From Acidimicrobiia bacterium (GTDB lineage Bacteria; Actinomycetota; Acidimicrobiia; IMCC26256; PALSA-610): a stretch of 49,029 bases of DNA. Below the pieces are notes generated by a model. The model saw only the letters and a list, made by a program, of their open reading frames with translations. It was not told the DNA's origin and ran no database searches. Positions 1 through 10,782 of this stretch are shown one piece after another. A program made the position numbers and the translations under genes. The stretch covers positions 1-49,029 of the forward strand of contig DATBAK010000058.1 of assembly GCA_036271555.1 (NCBI GenBank), given 5' to 3'. The first letter of the stretch is position 1. The number at the start of each line of letters is the position of its first letter.

Positions 1-1630
<1,630 letters not shown>

Positions 1631-1641
<11 letters not shown>

Positions 1642-2545
1642 GCTTCAATCCGTCGAGCGTGTGCTGCACGCGCGCGACGAGCGACTTGGCCTCGGGGACC
1701 GTCAAGGCGAAGAAGTCGGCGTCGTCGAGGTGGTCACCAAGTCCGAGGAGCACGAGCGGTGTGGTCGTGTCCCTCGCCGTGCCCGGTCCCGCCGCGATCA
1801 CGGCGGCCGGTCGGGCCTGGATCTCGGCGGTTCCGTCGGGTCGCGGGTTCCATCGGCGTCGTCCGCGTTCGATGTCGAAGAGGAGATCGCGGCGCGCGAG
1901 CAGTCGCGCACGAAACCCCGAGTGAAGGAGCGAGACGTCGCCGAGCGTCATCTCATCGCTCCAGTACCCATTGTCGATCCAGCTCGGTTCGAGGCCGGCT
2001 GCCCGTCGGAGCGCGTACCCGCGGTCGGAAGCGCTGCTCACGCCGAACCACTTCCACAGGAGGTGGACGGCACGCGGTCCGCGACCGCCGAACTCGCCGC
2101 TCGCACCGCCCGCGAGCCAGACGAAGGCCGCGGCGCAACGGGCCGCGTCGCGGCTCCTGCGGAACGGGCGCGGATCGCGACGCGCGACGCGGGCGATGAG
2201 GCGCCGCGTGATGGTTCGGAACTCGACGTCGAGCGTGGCATCGCAATAGCGATCGCTCAGCGCCACGACCTCGCTGACGAACGCGTGATCTGCCGGTTCG
2301 ACGACCGACCAGTTGAACGGCTCGTCGGGGATCGGCACGGCGTCGAGCGTCGCGAGTGCGTCGGCATCGCCCACGCGCGCGATGAGGCTCGCGAGCAGAG
2401 AGTCGCGACGGCCCTCGCGTTCGAGCCGTTCGCACGCGCCGAGATCCATCGGCATGTCGTCCATGTACATGTCGTCCGTGTACCTGTCGTCGGGGTCGAC
2501 CGCACGGAGGTAGGGGGCGGGTTGGAACTGACCGTTTTCATCCAT
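1631..2545 (-). CDS. Hypothetical protein, 304 aa
   Basis: Unrecognised soluble protein. I start it at the ATG at 2545 ([11 protein letters not shown]), because the longer frame up to 2590 begins with a poor Arg/Val-rich stretch. No signal peptide or membrane segment is visible. An acidic Met/Asp-rich N-terminus (about residues 20-35) precedes a mostly helical middle. Residues about 95-190, ending in [19 protein letters not shown], look like a small helical domain finishing in a helix-turn-helix-like segment, loosely reminiscent of the DUF6398 type; that is a weak guess. The last 45 residues form a separate alpha/beta-looking tail. It is convergent with leuS, overlapping by 11 nt, and divergent from comEA with 136 nt between start codons. 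Confidence 0.7.
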
Positions 2546-2681
2546 GCGCGCATCATGACGACGGGGTGTGACAACGAAGCACACTCTCATGCAGGTTTTC
2601 GCTGTCGCACCCGCTTGCTACGGTGACGGCGCTTCCCTCGCACTTCCTCCGGTCTGTTCGCGCGCACCCGGAGGTCTGTGC

Positions 2682-3425
2682 ATGGTCGATCCCGTTCCCG
2701 AGCTCGACATCGGCGCGCCGGTTCGTCCGACACTGCCGCCGACGTCGGCGGAACGCTGGGCGCAGTGGCGTCACGACCCGCGCGTCTTCACGGCCGCGCT
2801 GATCGTCGTCGCGCTCGCGGCCGGCGCGTGGTGGCTGCGCCTGTCGAGCGCCGATCCGTCGGGCGCGTCGCCGCGCACCGACGCGCGCGCGAGCGCGGCG
2901 GCGACGGTTGCACCGACGTCGTCGATCGGCCCGACCACCACGAGCGCGGCCGCGTATGTCGTCGACGTGGTCGGCGCGGTACGAAAGCCCGGTGTCGTCT
3001 CGTTGCCGGGGAGCGCGCGCGTCGTCGACGCGGTGAACGCCGCGGGGGGAGCGCTGCCGACCGCCGATCTCGATCGCATCAATCTCGCCGCGCATCTCGT
3101 CGACGGCATGCGCATCGCGGTGCCGCGGCGCGGCGCGCCCGCCGACGAAGCCGGGCCGACGAACGACCCCGGCGCCGCCGGCGCCGCCGGCGGGGCAGGA
3201 GCGGCCGGCGCGTCCGGAACGCCGACACCGTCGACCCCGATCGACCTCAACACTGCGACCGAACCGCAGCTCGAGGCGTTGCCGGGCATCGGTCCGTCGC
3301 TCGCGCAGGCGATCCTCCAGGAACGCGAGCGCGAAGGCGGCTTCCACTCGGTCGACGACCTCCGCCGCGTGCGCGGCATCGGCGACGTTCGCTTCGCGCA
3401 GCTGCGCGGGCTGGTGACGGTGTGA
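2682..3425 (+). CDS. comEA: ComEA-like competence DNA-binding protein
   Basis: Membrane-anchored receptor for double-stranded DNA during transformation-type uptake. The 247-residue protein has a cytoplasmic N-terminus, one membrane helix (about residues 36-52), an SLBB beta-grasp domain (91-149, with VVDVVGAVRKPGVVSLPG), an Ala/Gly linker (164-180) and a C-terminal helix-hairpin-helix pair (187-247, with DLNTATEPQLEALPGIGPS). The ATG at 2682 is chosen because GGAGGT lies at 2670-2675 with 6-nt spacing; an upstream in-frame ATG at 2568 lacks this. Its stop overlaps the comEC start by 4 nt (GTGA), which indicates translational coupling. Whether this organism is naturally competent cannot be told from this locus alone. 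Confidence 0.93.
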   Translation: MVDPVPELDIGAPVRPTLPPTSAERWAQWRHDPRVFTAALIVVALAAGAWWLRLSSADPSGASPRTDARASAAATVAPTSSIGPTTTSAAAYVVDVVGAVRKPGVVSLPGSARVVDAVNAAGGALPTADLDRINLAAHLVDGMRIAVPRRGAPADEAGPTNDPGAAGAAGGAGAAGASGTPTPSTPIDLNTATEPQLEALPGIGPSLAQAILQEREREGGFHSVDDLRRVRGIGDVRFAQLRGLVTV

Positions 3426-4945
3426 ACGGCGTCCCGAGCTTCGAGCCCGGTCCCGTGATCGCGACCCTCGCCGCGGTCGCCGGCGTCCTCGCGGGCCAGC
3501 GCGCGGGCCCGGACCCCGCGTCGCTCGTCCTGTTGGTCGGCGGGCTCGTGGTCCTCGCGTCGATCGCGGTGCGGGGCTCACGGCGCGTGCTGCTCGCGTC
3601 GGTCGGCGTCGCCGCGCTCACCTTCGCGTGCACGCAGCGTGCGCTCGCGGGCGAGGCGCATTCGCCGCTGACCGCGCTCGCGACGCGCGGGCCGCTGGTC
3701 ACGGTCTCGGGCACGCTCGTCTCCGATCCCGGCGGTCCCGCGTACATCGCCTCCGCGCTGCTGCGTGTCACCACGCTCGCGATCGACGGCGCGCCGCCGC
3801 AGCACATCGACGCGCGCGTGCTCGTGCGTGCGACCGGAACCGACTCGAGCGAGTGGCGCGTGCTCGCCGAGGGCGACGCGGTGAGCGCAACCGGATTGTT
3901 GCGACCACTCGTCGGACGTGATCGCGACGCGCGCTGGCAGCACGCGGTGGCGCTGCTCACCGAGCCACGACTCGTGAGCTTCGACGATCCACGGGCGCCT
4001 CCGTTCCGTGTCGCCAACGCGCTGCGCGACATCGTCCTGCGCGGCACGCAACCGCTCGACCCGACCGACCGCGCGCTCCTCGCGGGCTTCCTGGTCGGCG
4101 ACGTGCGCGGCGTACCGAAGCCGGTCACCGACGACTTCCGCGACTCCGGTCTCACGCATCTGCTCGCGGTCTCGGGCGAGAACGTCGCGTTCGTGCTCGC
4201 GCTCGTCGGACCCCTGTTGAGAAGATGTTCGCTGCGAGGTCGCCTCCTCGGTGGGCTCGCGCTGCTGATCGTGTTCGGTTGCGCGACGCGCTTCGAGCCG
4301 TCGGTGTTGCGCGCCGAAGTCATGGCCGCGTTCGCGATGGCCGCGGCGTTCGTCGGTCGTCCGGCCCCGGCGGGTCGGTTGCTGTGCGGTGCGGTGATCG
4401 TGTTGCTCGTCGCCGACCCGTTCTTGCTGCACTCGCTCGGGTTCCAGCTCTCGGTCGCGGCCACCGCCGCGATCGTCGGCGGCGCGCCTGCGATCGCGAG
4501 GAGGCTGCCGGGACCGGAGTGGTTGCGACTCCCGCTCGCGGTGTCGGTCGCCGCGCAAGTGGGCGTCACGCCGGTGCTGCTGGCGACGCGCGGATCGGTG
4601 CCGGTCGTGTCGCCGCTCGCGAACCTCGTCGCGGTCCCGCTCGCGGAGCCCCTCACGGTCGTGGGCTTCGTGCTCGCGTCGGTCGCCGGTGTGTTCGGCG
4701 GGCACGCGCCACGGCTGTTCGCACTCGGCTTCGCGCCGGTGGCGGCCATGCTGAGCTGGGTCCGCATGGTCGCGCACCTCGGCGCGCGAGTCCCCGTCCA
4801 GCTGCACATTCGCGGCGCGCTCGCGGTCGTCGCGATCGGCGCGCTGGCGGCGGCGGTCCGCCGAGAACGCGGCGGTAGGGTGCCGGACCGGAGCAGGCGA
4901 GCGGGCGACGCTCGGGAGGGTGACGGTCCGTGCCGGACGGAGTGA
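3422..4945 (+). CDS. comEC: ComEC/Rec2-type DNA uptake channel, short form without a nuclease-like domain
   Basis: Polytopic inner-membrane protein that should form the channel for single-stranded DNA import. The GTG start at 3422 overlaps the comEA stop. The 507-residue protein has N-terminal hydrophobic helices, an extracytoplasmic DUF4131-like region (about residues 50-190), and the competence domain beginning near residue 220 with the signature SGLTHLLAVSGENVAFV (about 241-257), followed by repeated hydrophobic helices to about residue 480. Full-length ComEC proteins usually continue into a metallo-beta-lactamase-like domain with HxHxDH; here the frame ends in a short basic tail and no such domain follows. 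The next gene begins inside its 3' end. Confidence 0.92.
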   Translation: MNGVPSFEPGPVIATLAAVAGVLAGQRAGPDPASLVLLVGGLVVLASIAVRGSRRVLLASVGVAALTFACTQRALAGEAHSPLTALATRGPLVTVSGTLVSDPGGPAYIASALLRVTTLAIDGAPPQHIDARVLVRATGTDSSEWRVLAEGDAVSATGLLRPLVGRDRDARWQHAVALLTEPRLVSFDDPRAPPFRVANALRDIVLRGTQPLDPTDRALLAGFLVGDVRGVPKPVTDDFRDSGLTHLLAVSGENVAFVLALVGPLLRRCSLRGRLLGGLALLIVFGCATRFEPSVLRAEVMAAFAMAAAFVGRPAPAGRLLCGAVIVLLVADPFLLHSLGFQLSVAATAAIVGGAPAIARRLPGPEWLRLPLAVSVAAQVGVTPVLLATRGSVPVVSPLANLVAVPLAEPLTVVGFVLASVAGVFGGHAPRLFALGFAPVAAMLSWVRMVAHLGARVPVQLHIRGALAVVAIGALAAAVRRERGGRVPDRSRRAGDAREGDGPCRTE

Positions 4946-5850
4946 GCGTGCGACCATTTGGCGGCATGTCCACTGCGGTGGTGCCGTACCCGACGATCCG
5001 GCTCGGGCCGGTGCGCCACGACGTGACCACCCGCACCCTGGTGATGGGCATCCTGAACCGCACGCCCGACTCGTTCTACGACCGCGGCGCGACGTGGGGC
5101 TTCGACGCGTTCCTCGAACGCGCCGCCGCGCTCGTCGACGCGGGCGCGGATCTGCTCGATGTCGGCGGTGTGAAGGCCGGCCCCGGTCCCGACGTGGGGG
5201 AGCAGGAGGAGCTCGACCGGGTGATCCCGGCGGTCGAGGCTCTGCACGCGCGGTTCGAGACGCCGATCTCGGTCGACACCTGGCGCGCATCCGTGCTCGA
5301 CGCGGGCTGCGCGGCGGGCGCGGTCGTCGGCAACGACATCAGCGGCTTCGGCGATCCCCACTACCTCGCGGTCGCGAAACGCCACGAGGCCACCGTTGTC
5401 GCGACCCACATCCGCCTGAAGCCACGCGTGCCCGATCCCGAGCCTCGTTACGACGATCTCGTCGCCGACGTCGAGACGTTCCTGCTCGACCGCGCGCGCC
5501 GCGCCGAAGCCGCCGGCCTCGCTCCCGAGCAGATCGTGCTCGACGCCGGCCTCGACCTCGGCAAGACACCGGCGATGAGCGCGGTGCTGCTGCGCGAGTC
5601 CGCGCGCCACGCCTCGCTCGGCTACCCGCTGCTCTTGTCGGCGTCGAACAAGCGGTTCCTCGGCGAGCTGCTCGCGCTCGACATCGACGACCGCCGGCCC
5701 GAGTCGCTCGGCGCGGTTGCCTACGGCGTGCTCGCGGGCTGCCGCGTCGTGCGGGTCCACGATGTCGCGGGCACCGCGAGCGTGTGCCGGGTCGTCGAGG
5801 CGATCCTCGCGTCGCGCTTCGCGACCGCGGCGACGGTCGGCGCGCCGTGA
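4930..5850 (+). CDS. Dihydropteroate synthase homologue of the FolP2 type
   Basis: TIM-barrel protein of the pterin-binding family, 306 residues. The N-terminal strand MGILNRTPDSF with the catalytic Asn, SVDT, the GND of strand 4, the Asp of LDAGLDLGKTP, SNK and the C-terminal RVHDV are all present. The second loop, normally GESTRPG with the Thr-Arg pair that holds the pterin pyrophosphate, reads GGVKAGPG instead. As I recall, mycobacterial FolP2, which fails to replace true DHPS, carries the same VGGVKAGPG sequence, so folate synthesis should not be assumed. The GTG start at 4930 has GGGAGGG nine nt upstream; GTG 4942 (GTGA overlap) and ATG 4966 are alternatives. It is coupled to comEC and holA. 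Confidence 0.88.
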   Translation: MPDGVSVRPFGGMSTAVVPYPTIRLGPVRHDVTTRTLVMGILNRTPDSFYDRGATWGFDAFLERAAALVDAGADLLDVGGVKAGPGPDVGEQEELDRVIPAVEALHARFETPISVDTWRASVLDAGCAAGAVVGNDISGFGDPHYLAVAKRHEATVVATHIRLKPRVPDPEPRYDDLVADVETFLLDRARRAEAAGLAPEQIVLDAGLDLGKTPAMSAVLLRESARHASLGYPLLLSASNKRFLGELLALDIDDRRPESLGAVAYGVLAGCRVVRVHDVAGTASVCRVVEAILASRFATAATVGAP

Positions 5851-6938
5851 GTGGGTCCGTGCACCTCGTCAAGGGCGACGACCCGGTGTTGCGGAATGCC
5901 GCGGTCGATCGTCTCGTCGCCGAGCTCCTCGGCGAAGAATCGCGCGACTTCGCGCTCGAGGACTACACCGCGCCCGGCCGGCGACGCCCGGGTGCGGGTG
6001 CGGCCGACGAACCGAGCGACGCCGACGACGCCGCCGGCGACACCGGAATCGTGCAGGCGATCGTCACGGCGCTCGCGAGCCCACCGTTCGTGACGTCGCG
6101 GCGGGTCGTCGTCGTGCGCGAAGCCGGCGCGCTGAACGCGGCCGCGGGCGAAGCGATCGCGCCGTTCGTCGCCGAGCCTTCCGACGGCATCGCGCTCGTG
6201 CTCGTCGCGGGGGGCGGGCGCATGGCGAGCGCGCTCGAGAAGGCATTGAAGGCCACCGGCGCGCCGACGATCGCCCCCGAGTCCGAGCGCACCGACAGCG
6301 TGTTGAAGTCCGAGGCGCGCCGCGTCGGCATCGGCTTCACCGCGCCCGCGTCGCAGCTCGTCACCGACCACCTCGGCGAGGACGCAGGCCGCGTCATCGA
6401 GCTCGTCGCGCTGCTGCACGGCGCGTTCGGCGACGGCGCGACGATCGACGTCGACGATGTCGAGCCCCATCTCGGTGAAGCCGGCGGCGTCCCGCGCTAC
6501 GAGCTCACGAACGCGATCGACCGCGGCGACACCGCGGCCGCGCTCGACACCCTCCACCGTCTGCTCACTGCGACGAGCGCGCGCGACCCGAGGCCGCTGC
6601 ACCCGATGCAGCTCGTCGCGACGCTGGTGCCGCACTACCAACGCATGCTGCGCCTCGACGACCCTGCGATCCGTACCGAGCAGGACGCGGTCGCGGCACT
6701 CGGCGGGAAGGTGAAGCCCTATCCTGCGCGCCGCGCGATGGAAAGTGCGCGCCGGCACGGCACCGAGGGTTTGCACGAGGCGTTCGGGCATCTCGCGCAG
6801 GCCGAGCTCGACCTGCGCGGCGCGACCGGTGCCGACAACGACACCGTGATCGAGGTGCTCGTCGCGCGGCTCGCGTCGCTCGCGCGCCGTCGGGGCGCCG
6901 GTGCAGCCGCGCCGTCCGGCGGCAAGCGTCGGCGCTGA
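5847..6938 (+). CDS. holA: DNA polymerase III subunit delta
   Basis: Clamp-loader subunit that opens the beta sliding clamp during chromosome replication. The GTG start at 5847 overlaps the preceding stop by 4 nt (GTGA). The 363-residue protein starts with the typical SVHLVKGDDPVLRNAAVDRLV, has an AAA-like N-terminal region with RRVVVVREAG and IALVLVAGGGRMASALEKALK, and a helical C-terminal collar (about residues 210-345) with YELTNAIDRGDTAAALDTLH. An acidic Asp/Ala-rich insertion (about residues 45-70) is probably a surface loop. It ends 9 nt from the convergent rpsT. ComEA-ComEC-HolA-S20-LepA is a common bacterial order, which supports the call. Confidence 0.93.
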   Translation: MSGSVHLVKGDDPVLRNAAVDRLVAELLGEESRDFALEDYTAPGRRRPGAGAADEPSDADDAAGDTGIVQAIVTALASPPFVTSRRVVVVREAGALNAAAGEAIAPFVAEPSDGIALVLVAGGGRMASALEKALKATGAPTIAPESERTDSVLKSEARRVGIGFTAPASQLVTDHLGEDAGRVIELVALLHGAFGDGATIDVDDVEPHLGEAGGVPRYELTNAIDRGDTAAALDTLHRLLTATSARDPRPLHPMQLVATLVPHYQRMLRLDDPAIRTEQDAVAALGGKVKPYPARRAMESARRHGTEGLHEAFGHLAQAELDLRGATGADNDTVIEVLVARLASLARRRGAGAAAPSGGKRRR

Positions 6939-6947
6939 AGGAAGGAG

Positions 6948-7223
6948 CTACTCGGCCGAGGCTGCAGCAGCCGCCGCGGCGGCGCGCATGAGGCGCGACG
7001 TGCGGCGGGCGGCCTGGTTCTTGTGGATCGTGCCCTTGGCGGCGGCCTTGCCGAGGCGCTTCTGCGCCAGGTTCACCGCGGCCGTGGCGTCGTCGCTGCC
7101 GGCCGCCATCTCGACGTGCGCACCCTTGATACGGGTCTTCAACTCCGAGCGCACGGCCTTGTTACGGACGCGCCGCTTCTCGTTGGTGAGGATCCGCTTC
7201 TTCTGACTCTTGATGTTCGCCAT
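6948..7223 (-). CDS. rpsT: 30S ribosomal protein S20
   Basis: Primary 16S rRNA-binding protein of the small subunit. The 91-residue, Lys/Arg-rich helical protein begins MANIKSQKKRILTNEKRR and contains GTIHKNQAARRTSRLMRA, both typical for S20, then ends in a poly-Ala tail. The ATG at 7223 is the first residue of the conserved start; the frame stays open upstream for about 2 kb only because it lies antisense to lepA. It is convergent with holA (9-nt gap) and divergent from lepA. Confidence 0.97.
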   Translation of the reverse strand: MANIKSQKKRILTNEKRRVRNKAVRSELKTRIKGAHVEMAAGSDDATAAVNLAQKRLGKAAAKGTIHKNQAARRTSRLMRAAAAAAAASAE

Positions 7224-7267
7224 AGGACGTGCGCACAAGCCTTTGGGCCGGAATCGAGAACCGGGAG

Positions 7268-7273
7268 ACTGTA
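7268..7273 (-). promoter_or_regulatory. Candidate -10 box for rpsT
   Basis: On the minus strand TACAGT lies 44 nt upstream of the rpsT ATG, leaving a leader of roughly 37 nt. No convincing -35 hexamer is seen at 16-18 nt, so this is a weak assignment. Confidence 0.35.
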
Positions 7274-7340
7274 GCAGCGACCTCGCCGCCGGCCCATAAG
7301 GGAGAATGGACGGGTTCGACCCCCCGACAGAGATGACTCC

Positions 7341-9125
7341 GTGACGTCCCTCGACCACATCCGCAATGTCTCGATCATCGCCCACATCGACCACGGCAAG
7401 TCGACGTTGGCGGATCGGCTGCTCGAGCTCACGGGCGCCGTCGACGCGCGCGACATGCGCGCGCAGTACCTCGACACCATGGAGCTCGAGCGCGAGCGGG
7501 GCATCACGATCAAGGCCCAGAACGTCCGCCTCGAGTACAAGGGCTATGCGATCCACCTGATCGACACCCCCGGTCACGTCGACTTCGGCTACGAGGTGTC
7601 GCGTAGCCTTGCCGCGTGCGAGGGCGTGATCCTGCTCGTCGACTCGTCGCAGGGCATCGAGGCGCAGACGCTCGCGAACGCGTACCAGGCGATCGAGCAC
7701 GACCTCGCGATCGTCGCCGCGCTCAACAAGATCGATCTCCCCGCGGCGGAGCCCGATCGGCGCGCCGCGGAGCTCGAGCGCGTGCTCGGTCTGCCCGCGG
7801 AGGAGACGTTGCGGATCTCCGCGAAGACGGGCGTCGGCGTCGCCGAGCTGCTCGACGCGGTGATCGCACGCGTGCCGCCGCCGGTCGGCGATCCCGACGC
7901 GCCGTTGCAGGCGCTGATGTTCGACTCGATCTACGACACGTATCGCGGCGTCGTCAGCTCGGTGCGCGTGTTCAACGGCGCGCTGCACACGGGCGCGCGC
8001 CTCCGCTACGTGCACGCGGGTGAGAACTATGACGCCGACGAGGTCGGCGTGCGCCTGCCGGTGCCCACCCCGGTCGCGATGCTCGGTCCGGGCGAGGTCG
8101 GGTACCTCATCACCGGGGTGAAGGACGTCGGTCAGGCGAAGGTCGGCGAGACCGTCACCGACGCGTCGAAGCCCGCGCCCGCGCTCGAGGGGTATCGCGA
8201 AGCGAAGCCGATGGTCTTCTGCGGTCTCTATCCGACCGAAGGCGACGACTACGCAGACCTGCGCGAGGCGCTCGAGAAGCTCCAGTTGAACGATTCGTCG
8301 TTCACGTACGAGCCCGAGACGTCGGGCGCGCTCGGGTTCGGCTTCCGCTGCGGATTCCTCGGCTTGCTGCACATGGAGATCGTGCGCGAGCGGCTCGAGC
8401 GCGAGTACGACCTCGCGCTCGTCGCGACCGCGCCGAACGTCGAGTACCAGGCGATCACCACGAACGGGAACGTCGTCGTCGTCGACAACCCGTCGACGAT
8501 GCCGGAGCCGGGCACCATCGACCGGATCGAAGAGCCCTACGTGCGCGTCACGATCCTCTCGCCGACCGACTACATCGGCACGCTGATGGAGCTCGCGCAG
8601 CAACGACGCGGAACGCTCGACAAGATGGACTACCTCTCGGAGGACCGCGTCGAGATCGTCTACGAGCTGCCGCTCGCGGAGATCGTCACCGACTTCTTCG
8701 ACCAGATGAAGTCGCGCACCCGCGGCTACGCGTCGCTCGACTACGAGCCGATCGGCTACCGACCGTCGAACCTGGCCAAGGTCGACGTGTTGCTCAACGA
8801 CGTTCCCGTCGACGCGTTCTCCGCGATCGTGCACCGCGACAAGGCGTACGACTACGGCCGCAAGATGACGGTGAAGCTGCGCGCGCTCATTCCGCGACAG
8901 CTCTTCGACGTGCCGATCCAGGCCGCAATCGGTGGTCGGATCATCGCTCGCGAGACGGTCAAGGCGCGGCGCAAGGACGTGACCGCGAAGTGCTACGGCG
9001 GTGACATCACGCGCAAGCGCAAGCTGCTGGAGAAGCAGAAGGAAGGGAAGCGCAAGATGAAGTCGGTCGGCCGCGTCGAAGTCCCGCAGGAAGCCTTCGC
9101 CGCCGCGCTCAAGCTCGATGAGTAA
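7341..9125 (+). CDS. lepA: Elongation factor 4 (LepA) GTPase
   Basis: Translational GTPase that acts on stalled or mistranslocated ribosomes. The 594-residue length is normal. The G domain has G1 AHIDHGKST (about residues 14-22), the RGITIKAQ switch I, G3 DTPGHVDF and G4 NKIDL. These are followed by the beta-barrel domain, EF-G-like domains III and V ([20 protein letters not shown]), and the LepA-specific C-terminal domain with [19 protein letters not shown] and VEVPQEAF. The GTG at 7341 directly precedes the conserved [12 protein letters not shown]. It is divergent from rpsT, with 117 nt between the start codons. Confidence 0.97.
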   Translation: MTSLDHIRNVSIIAHIDHGKSTLADRLLELTGAVDARDMRAQYLDTMELERERGITIKAQNVRLEYKGYAIHLIDTPGHVDFGYEVSRSLAACEGVILLVDSSQGIEAQTLANAYQAIEHDLAIVAALNKIDLPAAEPDRRAAELERVLGLPAEETLRISAKTGVGVAELLDAVIARVPPPVGDPDAPLQALMFDSIYDTYRGVVSSVRVFNGALHTGARLRYVHAGENYDADEVGVRLPVPTPVAMLGPGEVGYLITGVKDVGQAKVGETVTDASKPAPALEGYREAKPMVFCGLYPTEGDDYADLREALEKLQLNDSSFTYEPETSGALGFGFRCGFLGLLHMEIVRERLEREYDLALVATAPNVEYQAITTNGNVVVVDNPSTMPEPGTIDRIEEPYVRVTILSPTDYIGTLMELAQQRRGTLDKMDYLSEDRVEIVYELPLAEIVTDFFDQMKSRTRGYASLDYEPIGYRPSNLAKVDVLLNDVPVDAFSAIVHRDKAYDYGRKMTVKLRALIPRQLFDVPIQAAIGGRIIARETVKARRKDVTAKCYGGDITRKRKLLEKQKEGKRKMKSVGRVEVPQEAFAAALKLDE

Positions 9126-9308
9126 CGCGTAAACCGTTCGCCGGGGCGTCGCGCGTTGCGGCGCTCGGCGCCGGTCGGTCGCCGGACCCCACCCGCCCGC
9201 CGCACGCGCGTTGCGAACTACGCCGCCGTGCCAGGCGCGGCGACTTCCGCCGGCGCCGACGTCCGGCGACGTTCCCGACACCGAACGCCGCGGTGGCGAC
9301 CGCCGCGG

Positions 9309-9611
9309 TCAGCGAATACGCGACGGTGCGACTGGCCGACCCGCAGGAAGCGGTTCCGCGGAACCGTTTCTGACGCGCACGTCAGCGTTCTCATGGATTG
9401 CGACCACCGATCGATCAGAACGAGTGCCGCGCCAACGCGTCTCGAACGCCGCGATCGTCTCGATCACGTTGCTGATGGTGAACTCGACACGCCGGATTTC
9501 GGAACGATCCGAGGCGATACCGCGACGCAACCGATCATGGTGCGCCCGCGCGGTGGTCGGAGACGCGTCCGATACGCGTTGGACCGTGCATCTCCATCGC
9601 GAGGCCGGCAA
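9309..9611 (-). CDS. Possible small hypothetical protein (low confidence)
   Basis: This open frame encodes up to 100 residues. In its middle part (RRVEFTISNVIETIAAFE) nearly every codon ends in G or C, like real genes of this genome, whereas the flanking N-terminal stretch is Arg/Ser-rich and looks non-coding. A shorter product starting near 9525 at TTG is possible. No domain is recognised and no ribosome-binding site is visible. Its end contains the 16-bp palindrome. It may be a decayed gene. Confidence 0.25.
   Translation of the reverse strand: MPASRWRCTVQRVSDASPTTARAHHDRLRRGIASDRSEIRRVEFTISNVIETIAAFETRWRGTRSDRSVVAIHENADVRVRNGSAEPLPAGRPVAPSRIR
9349..9364. repeat. 16-bp perfect palindrome
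   Basis: CGGTTCCGCGGAACCG reads the same on both strands. The symmetry continues imperfectly outward as GAAG and TTTC with one G-T pair. It lies downstream of lepA and could be a hairpin terminator with a CGCG loop or a protein site; nothing nearby decides between them. Confidence 0.6.
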
Positions 9612-9633
9612 GCGGCGCGTTTGCTCGGTGACG

Positions 9634-10776
9634 TCAGCCTCGGGGCAGTCCGAGGATGCGTTCGCCGATGACGTCGCGCTGGACCTCGCTGGTGCCGCCG
9701 CCGATCGTCAGCGCGGGGGAGTAGAGGAAGCCGTAGCCCCAGGCGCCGGCGCGATCCTCGTAGGGGGATGCGTCGGCGAGGAGGCCGTCGGTGCCACAGA
9801 GGTCGAGCGCGAGCTGCATGACGTGTTGGCCGTGCTTGTCGGCGAGCGTCTTGCGCACCGACGCCTCGGGTCCGGGCTCGAGGCCGCGCAGGCGCGCCGA
9901 CACGGTGCGCAGACGGATGAGCCGCAGCACCTCCGACTCGATGTGCAGCGCCGCGAGTCGCTGGCGCAGCGCGCGCGACCGCACGCCCCCGTGCGCGCGC
10001 ACGAGATCCAACAGGTCGTTGGTCGTCGGACCGCGACCCCACAGCGCGCCCTCACCCGACAGTGAGACGCGCTCGTTGCCGAGCGTGACCTTCGCGAGTC
10101 GCCAACCGTCGTGCTCGGTGCCGACGACGTTCGCGGCAGGCACGCGCACGCCGTCGAAGATCACTTCGTTGAACTCGTGCGTGCCCGTCATCTGCACGAT
10201 CGGTCGCACGGTGACGCCCGGCGACTGCATGTCGAGCACGAAGTACGTGATGCCCTGGTGCGCCTCGGCCGCCGGATCGGTTCGCGCGAGCAGGATCCCC
10301 CAACGCGCGAACTGCGCGAGCGTCGTCCAGACCTTGCCGCCGTTCACGACATACTCGTCGCCGTCGCGTGTCGCGCGCGTGCGCAACGACGCGAGGTCGG
10401 AGCCGGCGTCGGGCTCGCTGAACAGCTGGCACCACAGCTCGGATCCGTCGAGGATTCCGGGCAGCCAGCGCGCCTGCTGCTCCGCGTTGCCCGCGACGAG
10501 CAGCGTGGGCCCGGCCCATCCGATCCCGATCGGGTTCAGGGGACGTGGCGCCTTCGCGACGCGCAGGACCCCGTCGATCGCGAGCTGCTCGGCCGGACCC
10601 GCGTCGACGCCGTAGGGGCGGGGCCAATGCGGCGCCGCGTATCCGGCGCGGGCCAGGCGGGCCACGAAGTCGGCCGGGAATCGCCCGCCGGGCGCGGTCG
10701 CGGCGAGAAATGCCTCGCACTCCCGGGCCGCGGCCTCGGCGCCCGCGTCGGCCGAATCGACGGTCGTGGACTCCAC
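9634..10776 (-). CDS. Acyl-CoA dehydrogenase family protein
   Basis: FAD-dependent dehydrogenase, 380 residues, expected to introduce an alpha-beta double bond into an acyl-CoA thioester. The N-terminal helical domain is followed by the beta domain with LFSEPDAGSDLASLRTRA and VNGGKVWTTLAQFA (FAD/substrate contacts), then the C-terminal four-helix domain ending in GGGTSEVQRDVIGERILGLPR, the usual FAD-dimer motif. The sequence resembles FadE-type enzymes of actinobacterial lipid or steroid side-chain degradation; the substrate is unknown. GTG at 10776 is preceded by a TAGCGT box only 6 nt away, so the mRNA is probably leaderless. No partner ETF, thiolase or hydratase gene is adjacent. Confidence 0.92.
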   Translation of the reverse strand: MESTTVDSADAGAEAAARECEAFLAATAPGGRFPADFVARLARAGYAAPHWPRPYGVDAGPAEQLAIDGVLRVAKAPRPLNPIGIGWAGPTLLVAGNAEQQARWLPGILDGSELWCQLFSEPDAGSDLASLRTRATRDGDEYVVNGGKVWTTLAQFARWGILLARTDPAAEAHQGITYFVLDMQSPGVTVRPIVQMTGTHEFNEVIFDGVRVPAANVVGTEHDGWRLAKVTLGNERVSLSGEGALWGRGPTTNDLLDLVRAHGGVRSRALRQRLAALHIESEVLRLIRLRTVSARLRGLEPGPEASVRKTLADKHGQHVMQLALDLCGTDGLLADASPYEDRAGAWGYGFLYSPALTIGGGTSEVQRDVIGERILGLPRG

Positions 10777-10782
10777 GGGCCG

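Larger units (their letters stand above)
9126..9633 (+). other. 508-nt stretch without a confident gene
   Basis: This stretch lies between the lepA stop and the acyl-CoA dehydrogenase stop. It holds a 16-bp perfect palindrome (9349-9364) and one short minus-strand frame with some coding character (9309-9611). No tRNA, rRNA or known riboswitch pattern is seen. Base composition is slightly less GC-rich than in the flanking genes. Confidence 0.6.

Noticed and set aside
3247-5760. An 837-residue minus-strand frame opposite comEC and the DHPS homologue
   Set aside because: The plus-strand genes are recognisable families; this frame is a GC-rich antisense artefact.
6948-9281. A 777-residue minus-strand frame containing rpsT at its end
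   Set aside because: Only the last 91 residues are S20. The rest lies antisense to lepA and has shadow-type Arg/Asp/Val composition.
9156-10065. Plus-strand frames across the gap after lepA
   Set aside because: They are Arg-rich, have mixed third-position composition and run into the antisense of the acyl-CoA dehydrogenase.
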